From assembly GCA_965198095.1 (NCBI GenBank), contig OZ240239.1:2108001-2172000 (forward strand): a stretch of DNA of 64,000 bases, given 5' to 3'. This document shows, one piece after another, positions 51,001 through 59,053 of this stretch. Source of the stretch: CBDFJH01 sp965198095 (GTDB lineage Bacteria; Latescibacterota; UBA2968; GCA-2709665). The stretch's first letter is position 1. Every line of letters starts with the position of its first letter. A program made the position numbers and the translations under genes. The notes beneath the pieces were generated by a model. The model was not told where the DNA came from. It searched no databases and saw nothing but the letters and a program-made list of their open reading frames with translations.

Positions 51001-51317
51001 GAAAGCTGGATATTGTTCTCACTAAAACCGTTGTGGGAGTTGTACACAACGATCGGATATCTGCCCTTCAACGTGTATTTCAGGTCCTTTTCGAGCTTGA
51101 CTAGAGCTCGCTCCGCCTCCTTGGCAACGAATTCCGCGACCTGAATCGATCCCTTGTCAAAGTAAATCGTGAAGTGCTCAGACTCGATGAAGTAGGGATC
51201 GTAATCAAAATAATTGACCTTGTTCTTCCCATAATATTCCTGGGCTGACGCCGGTTCAAGACCGCCCAGAAGCGCCGTGAACCCTGCTGCAATCAGAATA
51301 CCAAGCCGAGTCGCCAT
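48081..51317 (-). CDS. Peptidase MA-like / TolB-type propeller / BamA-like barrel fusion
   Basis: ATG 51317 is chosen over one 10 codons upstream because AAGGAG is just before it; a signal peptide follows (LGILIAAGFTALLGGLEPASA). 1078 aa. Residues ~30-290: peptidase MA-like domain with HHELSH, then LWVAEGLAEYLA supplying the third ligand Glu. Residues ~310-590: TolB-like propeller repeats (APSFSPQGDKIAYLTNRR, SWSPDGRRIAF, TWSPDGKRVAV, DWSPDGEWIAISSDR). A charged linker with many Glu/Gln follows (~595-690). Residues ~710-1078: an outer-membrane barrel of the bacterial surface antigen type, ending in LQYFSVDFTGLF. This three-part architecture recurs in several environmental phyla with unknown function. 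Confidence 0.85.
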   Translation of the reverse strand: MATRLGILIAAGFTALLGGLEPASAQEYYGKNKVNYFDYDPYFIESEHFTIYFDKGSIQVAEFVAKEAERALVKLEKDLKYTLKGRYPIVVYNSHNGFSENNIQLSEIPEGTGGFTEFAQGRVVIPYTGSYSDFRHVIHHELSHSITIELWTGGGWLGAMVNQAATLPPLWVAEGLAEYLAHPGGMEKETDDFMRDATITGYVPPIEELGGFFAYRGGQSVFYFIAQEYGKDKVAQFVSSIRTAGNVDKALKSSLGKPLDEVNEAWQRWLKRQYWNEINLHDDPEEVAKNMTDHRETGSTYNVAPSFSPQGDKIAYLTNRRNTFDIYLMSAIDGKNLGRLVAGERSTDFESMFVLRPGISWSPDGRRIAFAAKANNKNTLYLMNVREKKVTRRFKFDLDGLFEPTWSPDGKRVAVVGLKDGWSDIYVINLEDDALHRITSDPYDEKHLDWSPDGEWIAISSDRPSVSLVFDEGKDFTFGQYDIFLIRPDGSEMRRVTSSEASDIDPSWGPDAEKLAFVSDRTGVKNIFVMGLADSSFYPVSNLLSGAKYLDWSADGKKMAFTVFHKGGFDVFLLKQPLEKRKKLEDLPLTRFAKRRKGIEDKSFVELQRAQEKAQEPERTQQERGPEQETPKPEEAREVAPDTALVERKIEKWVSDQMLLAAAESEDHQEADKQKKADADSGRVQEKPQTSLRDWNKEFQIHKYRIQFKPELFSANAGFDTFYGVSSLVSLSLSDVLGDHRLLIQTGLSFSLKDSDLFLTYANLKRQTNYYAQVFHTRLFFFSNNDLNADRYYGLALGVERPFNRFSRFEGGTRLITISRERLDRFENRFVRGGFVGGTTRGSDGTPIATERAFISEVALVDDSTMWGLYGPIDGRRARISFEGSPVGMEYGTVRVDYRKYFRVLQEYSFGLRVAGGTSFGRNKQIFYVGGVNNPINPRFSTSADVDPNRIGFSSFVWPLRGVELFDLAGDTFLLANAAFRFPLFRQLAMGWPLPFFFQNVQGELFFDIGSAFYRKEFEAWERRDGGFELRDLKAGYGLGARVNLGIFLFRYDLAWPTNLAETSRPLQYFSVDFTGLF

Positions 51318-51347
51318 CACTTGCTCCTTCTTGCAAAGATTCCTCAA

Positions 51348-51817
51348 CCCGCATTTTAAGACCTGGACGACGCCAAGTCAACAGACGTGATTAAGAGCAA
51401 CAGACGTGCCCGTCAGGATGTCTGGGGAATCCAACACTGAAGGGCGAGATCATCAACGGGTTGTATTTCGAAGCCTCCCAGTCGAGCAGATGTCTGCCAA
51501 AGCCCTCCGATGCCTTGGCAGAGTCCTTGTCCCTATTTTATTTAATTCCCAAAAGCTGGCGAAAGTTGCAGAAATCTCGGATCGTCAGGTCGCGTAGCGA
51601 TCTGAACCCTTGGGATCTGGCTTGAACTGCCTGGCATCCTTAGGGTTTGTTGTTATTTGACCGCTCGTGCCTTCGATATCCGACAATAGCTCGTTTTGTC
51701 ACCCCCAACGACTGGACGCATCATCACGCCCGGGTGGAGGTAGAATCGAAGCGGAAAGAAGCAGTCGTGCACACGCAAATGCTGGATCGAACCGATCTTG
51801 ACGATCCGGAATCTTCT
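51348..51817. other. Intergenic, no gene seen
   Basis: This separates two minus-strand genes. Short open frames on the plus strand here match no family and lack ribosome sites. No repeat or clear promoter was noticed. Confidence 0.45.
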
Positions 51818-52663
51818 CTAGACAAAGAACGGGTTGTGCGCTCGTTCTTCCTCCACTGTCGTCATCGGGCCGTGTCCCGGGAAAACCCTGACCTGGCCTT
51901 CTCTGGACAACACCTTATTTCGCACCGCCTCAATCTGCCCCTTGTAGATCGTGGGCCCGGGCGCGCCTCCCATCGAACCCGCAAACAGGGCATCGCCGGA
52001 AAAGAAGAGGCCGTCGACGCCGTAGCCAACCCCTCCTGGCGTATGACCGGGCAGACTTACGGCATCCACAGCCAAATCCCCCACCTTTGTATGCCAGCCC
52101 TCGTCAACCTCCTCGGAGACCAGACGGGCAACGCGACCCAGCAGGGAGAAGTCTCGTTCGCAGCAGCAAACGGGGGCTCCGGTCGCATCCTTAACCTCTC
52201 TTAGAGCGCCGATATGATCTCCGTGGCCGTGGGTCAGCAAGATGTGCGTGATGTTCGCCTGCATCTTTTCCACGAGGTTCAGAATAAGGCTTGACCCGCC
52301 ACCCGGGTCCACAATCGCGCCGTTCTCCGTCGCCTTGCATTTGACGATGTAGCAGTTTACCTCCATCCCCACATCCAGAATCTGTCGTTGCACGGCTGAA
52401 CCCGGGCCATCATACGAGTCGTTCGGCCGGCCGGGCATCCAGCCCGCCGCGATCCCAACCAATTTCTCCCCGTGAAGACCTAATCGGTCTGCTAGAATAC
52501 GGATTCCATTCTCATCGGGAGTGAGTTCGTAGGACTCGATACGACCGATGTCTGCCGACGCAAGCTGCGCGTCCCTCGCCAACGTCTCCTGGGAGATACC
52601 CAAGCCCTTTCTGGCCTTGCTCACGATATCACCGAAGAAATCCTCCAAGGTGGAATACGCCAC
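51818..52663 (-). CDS. HTH (XRE) - metallo-beta-lactamase fold fusion protein
   Basis: GTG 52663 is preferred: TAAGGAG ends 5-6 bases before it, whereas ATG 52669 would touch the Shine-Dalgarno. 281 aa. Residues ~1-75 form an XRE helix-turn-helix (GLGISQETLARDAQLASADI, RIESYELTPDENGIRILADR). Residues ~90-281 are a metallo-beta-lactamase fold hydrolase: LTHGHGDHIGAL (HxHxDH), LPGHTPGG, FSGDALF and FPGHGPMT, completing the two-zinc site, of the glyoxalase II-like type. A regulator fused to a hydrolase suggests autoregulation by its substrate; that is inference. Confidence 0.85.
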   Translation of the reverse strand: MAYSTLEDFFGDIVSKARKGLGISQETLARDAQLASADIGRIESYELTPDENGIRILADRLGLHGEKLVGIAAGWMPGRPNDSYDGPGSAVQRQILDVGMEVNCYIVKCKATENGAIVDPGGGSSLILNLVEKMQANITHILLTHGHGDHIGALREVKDATGAPVCCCERDFSLLGRVARLVSEEVDEGWHTKVGDLAVDAVSLPGHTPGGVGYGVDGLFFSGDALFAGSMGGAPGPTIYKGQIEAVRNKVLSREGQVRVFPGHGPMTTVEEERAHNPFFV

Positions 52664-52877
52664 GTTCATCTCCTTATGGTTTAAGTCAGTGTCTGCCGAA
52701 TGGCGGTTCAAAATATTGAAAAGATAGAGTCGATTCAACACCTTCCACCTCTTGAAGTTCACGTGAGTCTGTGGGTGCGCGAAGATGGCTCGAAATCGTT
52801 GCCAAGAGACTTGCCAATGCGTATCTTGCGCGCCGGCGTCGCACCTGACCCGAAACGACCTGTAACAAGGGACGCGC

Positions 52878-53546
52878 GTGCCATCAAACGCCAAGCAAAT
52901 CGCTGCCAATCACGCTGTAACCTTTGTAGATCACGGCATGCTGGTCGGACTGGGATCAGGTTCTACGGCATCCCTGGCGGTCAGGAGATTGGGCGAACTC
53001 CAGCTTGACATACGCGGCATCCCGAGTTCAGAGGCGACCCGCGCCCTGGCCGAGGAGGTCGGAATCCAGTTGACCGATTTTTCGGAAGCCACGAAGATCG
53101 ATCTGGCCATTGACGGCGCAGATGAGGTCGATGCCCGCTTCAACCTGATCAAGGGCGGGGGAGGTGCGCTTCTCCGTGAGAAGATCATTCTATCAGCCAG
53201 TCAGCGAAAGGTCATCGTCGTGGATGAGCGCAAGCTCAAAACCAAGCTCGGCGACTTCCCTTTACCCGTCGAAATCGTGCCCTTCGGCTGGCAGGTCGTT
53301 AAGAAACGACTTGAGACCTGGGGCCAGGTCTCGGTTCGAATGGCCGGAGAAACGCCCTTCTTGACAGATGGCGGCCATTACGTGCTCTGCTGCCAGTTTG
53401 GTCGCATAGACGATCCTCGCGGCCTCGAGAAGGAAATTCTGGACATTCCGGGTGTCGTCGAATGCGGCCTTTTTATCGACTTGGCTGATCGCGTCATCAT
53501 CGGACACGAAGATGGAACCGTTGAAACACGGTCCCCCAACCAGTGA
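52878..53546 (+). CDS. rpiA: Ribose-5-phosphate isomerase A
   Basis: Interconverts ribose 5-phosphate and ribulose 5-phosphate in the pentose phosphate pathway. GTG start. Seen: GLGSGSTASLAV, the DGADEVD motif with catalytic Asp, KGGGGALLREK (catalytic Glu and Lys), and VVDERK. At 222 aa it is full length. It is divergent from the HTH-MBL gene, with about 210 bases between them, and leads a run with sucD 21 bases downstream. Confidence 0.95.
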   Translation: MPSNAKQIAANHAVTFVDHGMLVGLGSGSTASLAVRRLGELQLDIRGIPSSEATRALAEEVGIQLTDFSEATKIDLAIDGADEVDARFNLIKGGGGALLREKIILSASQRKVIVVDERKLKTKLGDFPLPVEIVPFGWQVVKKRLETWGQVSVRMAGETPFLTDGGHYVLCCQFGRIDDPRGLEKEILDIPGVVECGLFIDLADRVIIGHEDGTVETRSPNQ

Positions 53547-53567
53547 TCAAGATATCAAGGCGATCCG

Positions 53568-54440
53568 ATGAGCATTCTGGTTGATGCAGACACTCGACTC
53601 GTGGTACAGGGGATCACCGGGGGTGAAGGATCGTTTCATACCCGCCAAATGATGGAATACGGCACGCAGGTCGTTGCAGGTGTCACGCCCGGCAAGGGAG
53701 GCCAAGAATTCGAGGGCGTACCGATCTTCAACACGGTTTCGGACGCAGCCAAAAGGACAGGGGCGACGGCATCCGTGATTTTCGTTCCGGCCCCCTTTGC
53801 CGCAGATGCCATTATGGAGGCCGCCGATGCCGGATTTCGCCTCGTCGTCTGCATCACCGAGGGAATCCCCGCCTTGGACATGGTCCGCGCGAAGGCTTAT
53901 CTTGCATCGCGGAAAACGCGCCTCATCGGCCCCAATTGCCCGGGCATCATCTCTCCTGGCAGGTGTAAAATAGGAATCATGCCGGGCGACATTCACCAGG
54001 AAGGACGAATCGGGGTCATCTCTCGAAGTGGGACGCTCACGTACGAAGCGGTGTCGCAAATTTCTTCTTGCGGACTTGGACAGTCTACGTGTGTCGGGAT
54101 TGGAGGAGACCCGGTGATCGGAACTGATTTTATTGACTGCCTCGCACACTTCAGGAATGATCCCGAAACCGACGCCATCGTTATGATAGGGGAAATCGGA
54201 GGTGCGGCCGAGGAAGAGGCGGCGGACTACGTGAAGCAAAATCTAGAAAAGCCGGTCGTCAGTTTCATCGCGGGTCAAACCGCGCCTCCCGGAAGACGCA
54301 TGGGCCACGCAGGGGCGATCATTTCGGGTGGCCACGGAACGGCCGCTGAAAAGATGGCTGCCCTGGAGGCTGCGGGCATACACGTTTGTGAGTGTCCCGC
54401 CGATATCGGAGAGACCGTGCAGCGCGCCCTGGCTGCATAA
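53568..54440 (+). CDS. sucD: Succinyl-CoA ligase alpha subunit
   Basis: ADP/GDP-forming succinate-CoA ligase alpha chain, TCA cycle. 290 aa with QGITGGEGSFHTRQMMEYG, GGVTPGKGGQ-type loop (GVTPGKGGQEFEGVP), GPNCPG, SRSGTLTYE and the phosphohistidine motif GHAGAIISGG. Normally paired with sucC immediately upstream; here rpiA is upstream and a sigma54 activator follows 8 bases later, so the beta subunit must be elsewhere. All key motifs look intact. Confidence 0.94.
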   Translation: MSILVDADTRLVVQGITGGEGSFHTRQMMEYGTQVVAGVTPGKGGQEFEGVPIFNTVSDAAKRTGATASVIFVPAPFAADAIMEAADAGFRLVVCITEGIPALDMVRAKAYLASRKTRLIGPNCPGIISPGRCKIGIMPGDIHQEGRIGVISRSGTLTYEAVSQISSCGLGQSTCVGIGGDPVIGTDFIDCLAHFRNDPETDAIVMIGEIGGAAEEEAADYVKQNLEKPVVSFIAGQTAPPGRRMGHAGAIISGGHGTAAEKMAALEAAGIHVCECPADIGETVQRALAA

Positions 54441-54448
54441 CACGAGAT

Positions 54449-55504
54449 ATGCCCTCGCTACCAACCCAGTCTACCACAAGTCCGAAAGCAGTGGGAGCCA
54501 GCGGCTTGGCGCCTCCCGACGACATCGTCGGCGAAAGTCCGGCGCTTCAGGAGGTGTTCCACCTGATAGAGCGTGTAGCCAACACGCCGGCCACGGTCTT
54601 GATCACGGGAGAGAGCGGTACCGGTAAGGAAATGGTTGCTCGACGAATCCATTTTAAGGGGGCGCGGGCGAGTCATCCCTTCGTGGCCGTAAACTGCACG
54701 GCGATTCCTGCCAACCTGATGGAGGCCGAACTTTTCGGCTACGAAAAGGGGGCCTTTACGGACGCCAAAATACCCAAGAGAGGTTTACTCGAAACGGCAG
54801 AGGGTGGAACGCTCTTCTTGGACGAAATCGGGCTGATGCCGACCGAATTGCAGGCCAAACTCCTTTCTGTGCTAGGAATGCAGACTTTCCGAAGGCTGGG
54901 CGGGACAGAGGAGATCGTTTCCGACGTCCGGTTCATCGCGGCCACGAATGAAGACCTCGAACGTGCGGTCTCAGAGGGCCAGTTCCGTCCGGACCTCTAC
55001 TATCGCCTGAATGTCGTCCGCATTCCTTTGCCGCCACTCCGCCATCGAGGTGAAGACATCCTTGAAATTGCAGCTCACTTTCTCAAGCTTTACAGCAAGC
55101 GCTACCAGAAGCAGGAGTACCGCATTTCGAAGGGCGCCAAGCGCTGGATGCTCAGCTATCCTTGGCCCGGGAACATCCGCGAACTGCGAAACGTCATCGA
55201 GCGCGTTGTGCTGTTGAGCCGGAGCGATCGTGTAGGCGTAGACGATTTGGCGGTTGGGAAAGAAGGGGATTATTCAGAGCAGGAGGCCAAGGCCTCTCTG
55301 GATGTCAGCGCGTTCGGAGAAATCAGGATCACCTTCCCCCCGTGGGGCATTGCGCTAGCGGATGTGGAGCGAAAATTGATTGTAGAAGCAATCAAAGAAG
55401 CGAAGGGCAACGTGACGCGCGCAGCGCAGCTCCTTCACATGTCTCGAGATGTGTTGCGGTACCGGTTGAAGAAACACCGCTTGAATGAGATAAAAAAAAT
55501 CTGA
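54449..55504 (+). CDS. Sigma54-dependent activator (AAA+ - Fis) with GAFTDA loop
   Basis: 351 aa. AAA+ domain ~30-265: Walker A GESGTGKE, the sigma54-contact loop reading GAFTDA rather than GAFTGA, Walker B GGTLFLDEIG, and sensor motifs with YPWPGNIRELRNV. A Fis-type helix-turn-helix closes the chain (GNVTRAAQLLHMSRDVLRYR). There is no receiver, GAF or PAS domain before the AAA+ part, so its activity must be set by another protein or by its level. It starts 8 bases after sucD and is followed by a terminator. Confidence 0.9.
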   Translation: MPSLPTQSTTSPKAVGASGLAPPDDIVGESPALQEVFHLIERVANTPATVLITGESGTGKEMVARRIHFKGARASHPFVAVNCTAIPANLMEAELFGYEKGAFTDAKIPKRGLLETAEGGTLFLDEIGLMPTELQAKLLSVLGMQTFRRLGGTEEIVSDVRFIAATNEDLERAVSEGQFRPDLYYRLNVVRIPLPPLRHRGEDILEIAAHFLKLYSKRYQKQEYRISKGAKRWMLSYPWPGNIRELRNVIERVVLLSRSDRVGVDDLAVGKEGDYSEQEAKASLDVSAFGEIRITFPPWGIALADVERKLIVEAIKEAKGNVTRAAQLLHMSRDVLRYRLKKHRLNEIKKI

Positions 55505-55529
55505 AGTTCATAAAAGGGCAATATAACCC

Positions 55530-55571
55530 GGGGCAAATGACCCGATTGGGCGAATTGCCCCTTTCTTTTTT
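55530..55571 (+). terminator. Rho-independent terminator
   Basis: GGGGCAA and TTGCCCC form a stem followed by TTTCTTTTTT. It ends the rpiA-sucD-activator run. Confidence 0.8.
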
Positions 55572-55685
55572 GATGAAGCGATGCGGATCGGGCGTGTAGG
55601 TCTCGTCTCTAACGTATAGAGAACTTAATGATTATTATACGCTTATGTCATCATACTCCAATTCCTTCAGTGTCTGCTCCTTCAC

Positions 55686-55701
55686 TGGCACCCTTCTTGT
55701 T
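55686..55701 (+). promoter_or_regulatory. Possible sigma54 promoter
   Basis: TGGCAC (55686-55691), five bases, then TTGTT (55697-55701) match the -24/-12 layout TGGCAC-N5-TTGCW except for T in place of the -12 C. It lies ~57 bases before a sigma54-activator gene, and another such activator is encoded just upstream. Confidence 0.4.
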
Positions 55702-55757
55702 AGGTTGGCTTGGTGCAGATCTCATTGCTTCTAGTACACAAAGCAAGGGGGAGCGGC

Positions 55758-56756
55758 ATGAGGACCCGTGGAGGAAGCCCTTCTTTCAGGCCGATCGTGG
55801 GTCGCCATCCAACCATTTTGGAGGTTCAGCGCTTGGCGCGTCAGGCGGCAAAATCTGATCTGCCGGTCTTGATTACGGGTGAAACGGGGACTGGGAAGGA
55901 ATTGCTTGCCGGCGCCATCCACGTGTCGAGCTCGCGGCGGGAAGGTCCATTCGCCGTGGTAGACTGTGGCATTTTATCTCAGGAAGTCGCGCGAAGTGAA
56001 CTGTTCGGCCACTTGCGAGGTGCGTTCACCGGAGCGACGGACAATCGATGCGGCGTCGTCGAGCACGCTGATGGCGGTACTCTTCTGCTGGACGAGGTGG
56101 GAGACTTGGCGCCAGACCTCCAGCTTCAGCTGCTTAGATTCGTTCAGGAGGGGGAGTTCAGGCCGATCGGCGAAGCGCGCATGCGAAGCGCCGACGTTCG
56201 TCTGGTCGCCGCCACAAACCGGAACCTCAACCGTGAGGTGCTCGAGGGACGATTCCGCAAAGATCTCTTCTACCGGCTGAATGTGCTCCACCTTCATCTG
56301 CCGCCGCTTCGGGACCGCCGCAGTGATATTCCGATCCTGATCCAGCATTTCAAGAGAGATTGTAGAGACAAGGGGTTAGAAGATCGCCCCTTTACCCCGG
56401 ACACGATGAGACGCCTTGTCAGCTACCCCTGGCCGGGAAATGTCAGGGAGCTCTCCCACGCGATATCCACAACCCTCCTTCTTTCCGATGGTGAATCCGT
56501 CACGCCGAAGGACCTGCCGGATCACATATTTGATGAAGGCGACGACACCCCTGACGAGATTTTCTCTTATCCCTATAAAGAGGCGCGCCGACGAAGCCTC
56601 AAATGGTTTACAAGAGAGTACCTCCATCGGGCGCTTCTTTGCGCAAGCGGCAATGTCTCGCAAGCTGCGCGGGATAGCGGCATTGGCAGGCAATATTTTC
56701 AGGTAAGGATGGCAGAACACGGCATTCGCGCGAGTGAGTACCGGCGTCGGACCTGA
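55758..56756 (+). CDS. Sigma54-dependent activator (AAA+ - Fis), GAFTGA intact
   Basis: ATG 55758 has AAGGGGGAG about 5 bases upstream; in-frame codons from 55710 lack one. 332 aa: short N-tail, AAA+ ~15-245 with Walker A GETGTGKE, GAFTGA in HLRGAFTGATDN, Walker B GGTLLLDEVG, YPWPGNVRELSH; Fis-like helix-turn-helix at the end (GNVSQAARDSGIGRQYFQVR). No sensory domain. It is a paralogue of the preceding activator but clearly diverged. A run of two such stripped-down activators is unusual and suggests a cascade. Confidence 0.9.
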   Translation: MRTRGGSPSFRPIVGRHPTILEVQRLARQAAKSDLPVLITGETGTGKELLAGAIHVSSSRREGPFAVVDCGILSQEVARSELFGHLRGAFTGATDNRCGVVEHADGGTLLLDEVGDLAPDLQLQLLRFVQEGEFRPIGEARMRSADVRLVAATNRNLNREVLEGRFRKDLFYRLNVLHLHLPPLRDRRSDIPILIQHFKRDCRDKGLEDRPFTPDTMRRLVSYPWPGNVRELSHAISTTLLLSDGESVTPKDLPDHIFDEGDDTPDEIFSYPYKEARRRSLKWFTREYLHRALLCASGNVSQAARDSGIGRQYFQVRMAEHGIRASEYRRRT

Positions 56757-56804
56757 GTCAAGCGCGCCCTGCAAAGGCCGTTTTCACGCGAGGCCAGATT
56801 TCAA

Positions 56805-56833
56805 TTGACTTCAAGTGCGCCTAACTCTATTAT
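56805..56833 (+). promoter_or_regulatory. Sigma70-type promoter of the NadD-like operon
   Basis: TTGACT (56805-56810), exactly 17 bases, TATTAT (56828-56833). The start would be near 56840, leaving a leader of about 13 bases before ATG 56853. Confidence 0.75.
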
Positions 56834-56852
56834 CATGAGAAGTTTATAAAAT

Positions 56853-57611
56853 ATGGAGAGATTTCCAATCCCGTTGAAAATGCACGGATCGGACGTCGAC
56901 GACCTCAGAAGATTCATGGCCGAGTTGAAGCCCGAAGGTCTTCCCACGGCCAGATTCGTGAAACGGGCGCGCAACAATATCCGCTGCCCAGGGAAACGTC
57001 TAGGGATTCTGGATGCCTCATTCAACCCGATGACGCGCGCCCACGAAGAGATGATCAAAGCGGCTCGAGAGGCAGTGAAGCTCGATGAGCTCCTGCTGGT
57101 GCTCTCGCGGACAAACGTGGACAAGAAGGTCTTCGGAGCCGATTTGGGCCAACGCCTTACGATGCTCCTAGCCTACGCGGAAGATTGGGAGGACGTGTCT
57201 GTCTCCGGATGCAGCCACCCGCGGTTTGTGGACAAATCTGCCGCTGTTTCGGCGTTGTATCCTCGGGATACGGAAATCTACTTCATCCTCGGCTACGATA
57301 CGCTCACGAGATTACTTAATCCCAAATACTATGACGACACGGAAAAGGAGCTGGGCCGCCTGTTCGAACGCGCAAAGGTGATTGCCGCCAATCGCGGGGC
57401 GAACGGAGAAGAGGCCGTGAGAGACCTTCTGAAAATGACAAAATACAGCAAGTTTAAACACAGAATTCATTTCGTTCACCTCGAACCTCCATTTTCAGAG
57501 ATGTCATCTACCGAAGTACGGCGCCGCAGGAGGCGCGGAGATCCTATCGGAGAATGGGTTCCCGGAAAGATCGCAGACACGATCCAAACCATGGGGCTTT
57601 ACAATGAATGA
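56853..57611 (+). CDS. NadD-like nucleotidyltransferase
   Basis: 252 aa. After a ~45-residue N-terminal extension, the chain reads LGILDASFNPMTRAHEEMIK, the nucleotidyltransferase signature with (T/H)xxH as TRAH, later FILGYDTLTRLL and a final SSTEVRRRRRRGDP (ISST.VR motif). These are features of nicotinate/nicotinamide mononucleotide adenylyltransferases that make NAD. The FNP and AH motifs fit eukaryote/bacterial NMNAT-like proteins better than canonical NadD, so the exact substrate is uncertain. It is first in a three-gene operon; its stop overlaps the next start by ATGA-type overlap. Confidence 0.8.
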   Translation: MERFPIPLKMHGSDVDDLRRFMAELKPEGLPTARFVKRARNNIRCPGKRLGILDASFNPMTRAHEEMIKAAREAVKLDELLLVLSRTNVDKKVFGADLGQRLTMLLAYAEDWEDVSVSGCSHPRFVDKSAAVSALYPRDTEIYFILGYDTLTRLLNPKYYDDTEKELGRLFERAKVIAANRGANGEEAVRDLLKMTKYSKFKHRIHFVHLEPPFSEMSSTEVRRRRRRGDPIGEWVPGKIADTIQTMGLYNE

Positions 57612-59022
57612 GACGGAAGCATTGGAATTCGACAAGCTGCTTGCCGGCGAGATCTTCACATCGCGCGAGCTACAGCAAAACCTTGAAATCCTCTGTGACG
57701 ATTTCGGCAGTCGCTTCGGCGGAACAGAGTCCGAGAAGGCAGCAGCTGAATTCCTGGAATCAAAACTGCGCGAATATGCCCTCGACAACGTGCGCAGAGA
57801 CGCGTTCGAATACAACGGCTGGACACGTGGACCCGCAAGGTTGACCGTGACCGCGCCCTGGGAGAGAGCGTTGGAGTGTCTTTCCCTTCCGATGTCGCCT
57901 CCGGGCAGGATTCAAGGAAGAGTTGTCGATCTCGGGAAAGGAGCGCCGAACACTTTTGATGCGCTCAAACAGGAGTTGTGTGGCAATATCGCGCTCGTGA
58001 GTGTGGAAAACCCTCCCTTCGAGACCCGCTGGATTCAGCGCACGGAAAAGTACAACAGATCGATTCTTGCGGGGGCAAAGGCCTTCATCTTCGTCGGGGC
58101 ACACGATGGCCTCGGACCGGTAACGGGCGCGTTAGGGTTCAACAGGTGGGGTCCGATACCGGGCATCATGGTCTCCAAAGAGATCGGCCTCCTGCTTCAG
58201 CGGACCATGCGCAGAAAGGGCTTCGTAAACGCGGAGGTTGAAACGACCGACATACAGGAGACAAAAGTCTCCTGGAACATCATTGGGGAGCTTGGCGATC
58301 CGAGAGGCTTGGAGGAGATGGTCGTCGTCGGGGTCCATTATGACGGACACGACCTCGCCCAGGGCGCGATGGACCCGGTTTCAGGAACGGTTCCTACGCT
58401 GGAAATCGCCCGGGCAATGAGTATCCACGCCGGTCGACTCAGACGGAGGATTCGCTTCGTCTTCTTCGGAGTCGAAGAGCTCGGCTTGATCGGTGCCCAT
58501 GCCTACGTGAAACGTCACGACGAAGACCTCCGGAATACAAGATTCATGCTAAACCTGGACTCGGCAGGCAGGCCCGGTCCCAAGGGACTGATTCTGTATG
58601 GCGTGGACACATCGAGCTATTTGCGGCGTTTAGGGCAGCGCATGGGTGTGGACCTTCCGGTCGACGTGGACAATCATCCTTACAGCGAACCGGATCACCT
58701 GTCGGCCGACCACTACCCGTTCGCCGCGGAGGGGATTCCATCGGCGTTCGGAGGCGGTCCCTATCATCGGTGGGGATTCGACTTCTATCACACGCGCCAC
58801 GATACAACAGATAAAGTGGACCTGCAAAACATGAGGGAGGCCGCATTTCAGTACGCTCGGATCGCCTGGAGAATCGCCGCCGCCGCCGACTGGCCTTTCA
58901 AAAAGCTGAGTGATGAGGAAGTCTACCGACGAAAGGTAGACTACGACGCACGAGAGGAAGCGCGTTACGTTGAAGCAGCGTTGGAACAGCTTCTTTCGAA
59001 GGAAACGGCGTCTAAATCTTGA
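57604..59022 (+). CDS. M28-family metallopeptidase
   Basis: 472 aa, no signal peptide seen. Residues ~25-65: N-terminal region with GSRFGGTESEKAAAEFL. A PA-like insert lies at ~85-215. The catalytic part shows the co-catalytic zinc set: HYDGHDLAQGAMDPVSG (His and bridging Asp), FGVEELGLIGAHAYV (catalytic Glu pair EE), NLDSAG (Asp), and a later FYHTRHDTTDKVD (His). These are aminopeptidase/carboxypeptidase Q-like features. Probably a cytosolic exopeptidase. It overlaps the NadD-like gene by 8 bases. Confidence 0.88.
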   Translation: MNETEALEFDKLLAGEIFTSRELQQNLEILCDDFGSRFGGTESEKAAAEFLESKLREYALDNVRRDAFEYNGWTRGPARLTVTAPWERALECLSLPMSPPGRIQGRVVDLGKGAPNTFDALKQELCGNIALVSVENPPFETRWIQRTEKYNRSILAGAKAFIFVGAHDGLGPVTGALGFNRWGPIPGIMVSKEIGLLLQRTMRRKGFVNAEVETTDIQETKVSWNIIGELGDPRGLEEMVVVGVHYDGHDLAQGAMDPVSGTVPTLEIARAMSIHAGRLRRRIRFVFFGVEELGLIGAHAYVKRHDEDLRNTRFMLNLDSAGRPGPKGLILYGVDTSSYLRRLGQRMGVDLPVDVDNHPYSEPDHLSADHYPFAAEGIPSAFGGGPYHRWGFDFYHTRHDTTDKVDLQNMREAAFQYARIAWRIAAAADWPFKKLSDEEVYRRKVDYDAREEARYVEAALEQLLSKETASKS

Positions 59023-59053
59023 GGATGTTAGGCATGCCCTAAAGGAGAAACGA

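Noticed and set aside
48990..51104. 704-codon plus-strand open frame
   Set aside because: Exact antisense of the peptidase/TolB/barrel gene; GC-rich codon use leaves the opposite strand open. The protein matches no family.
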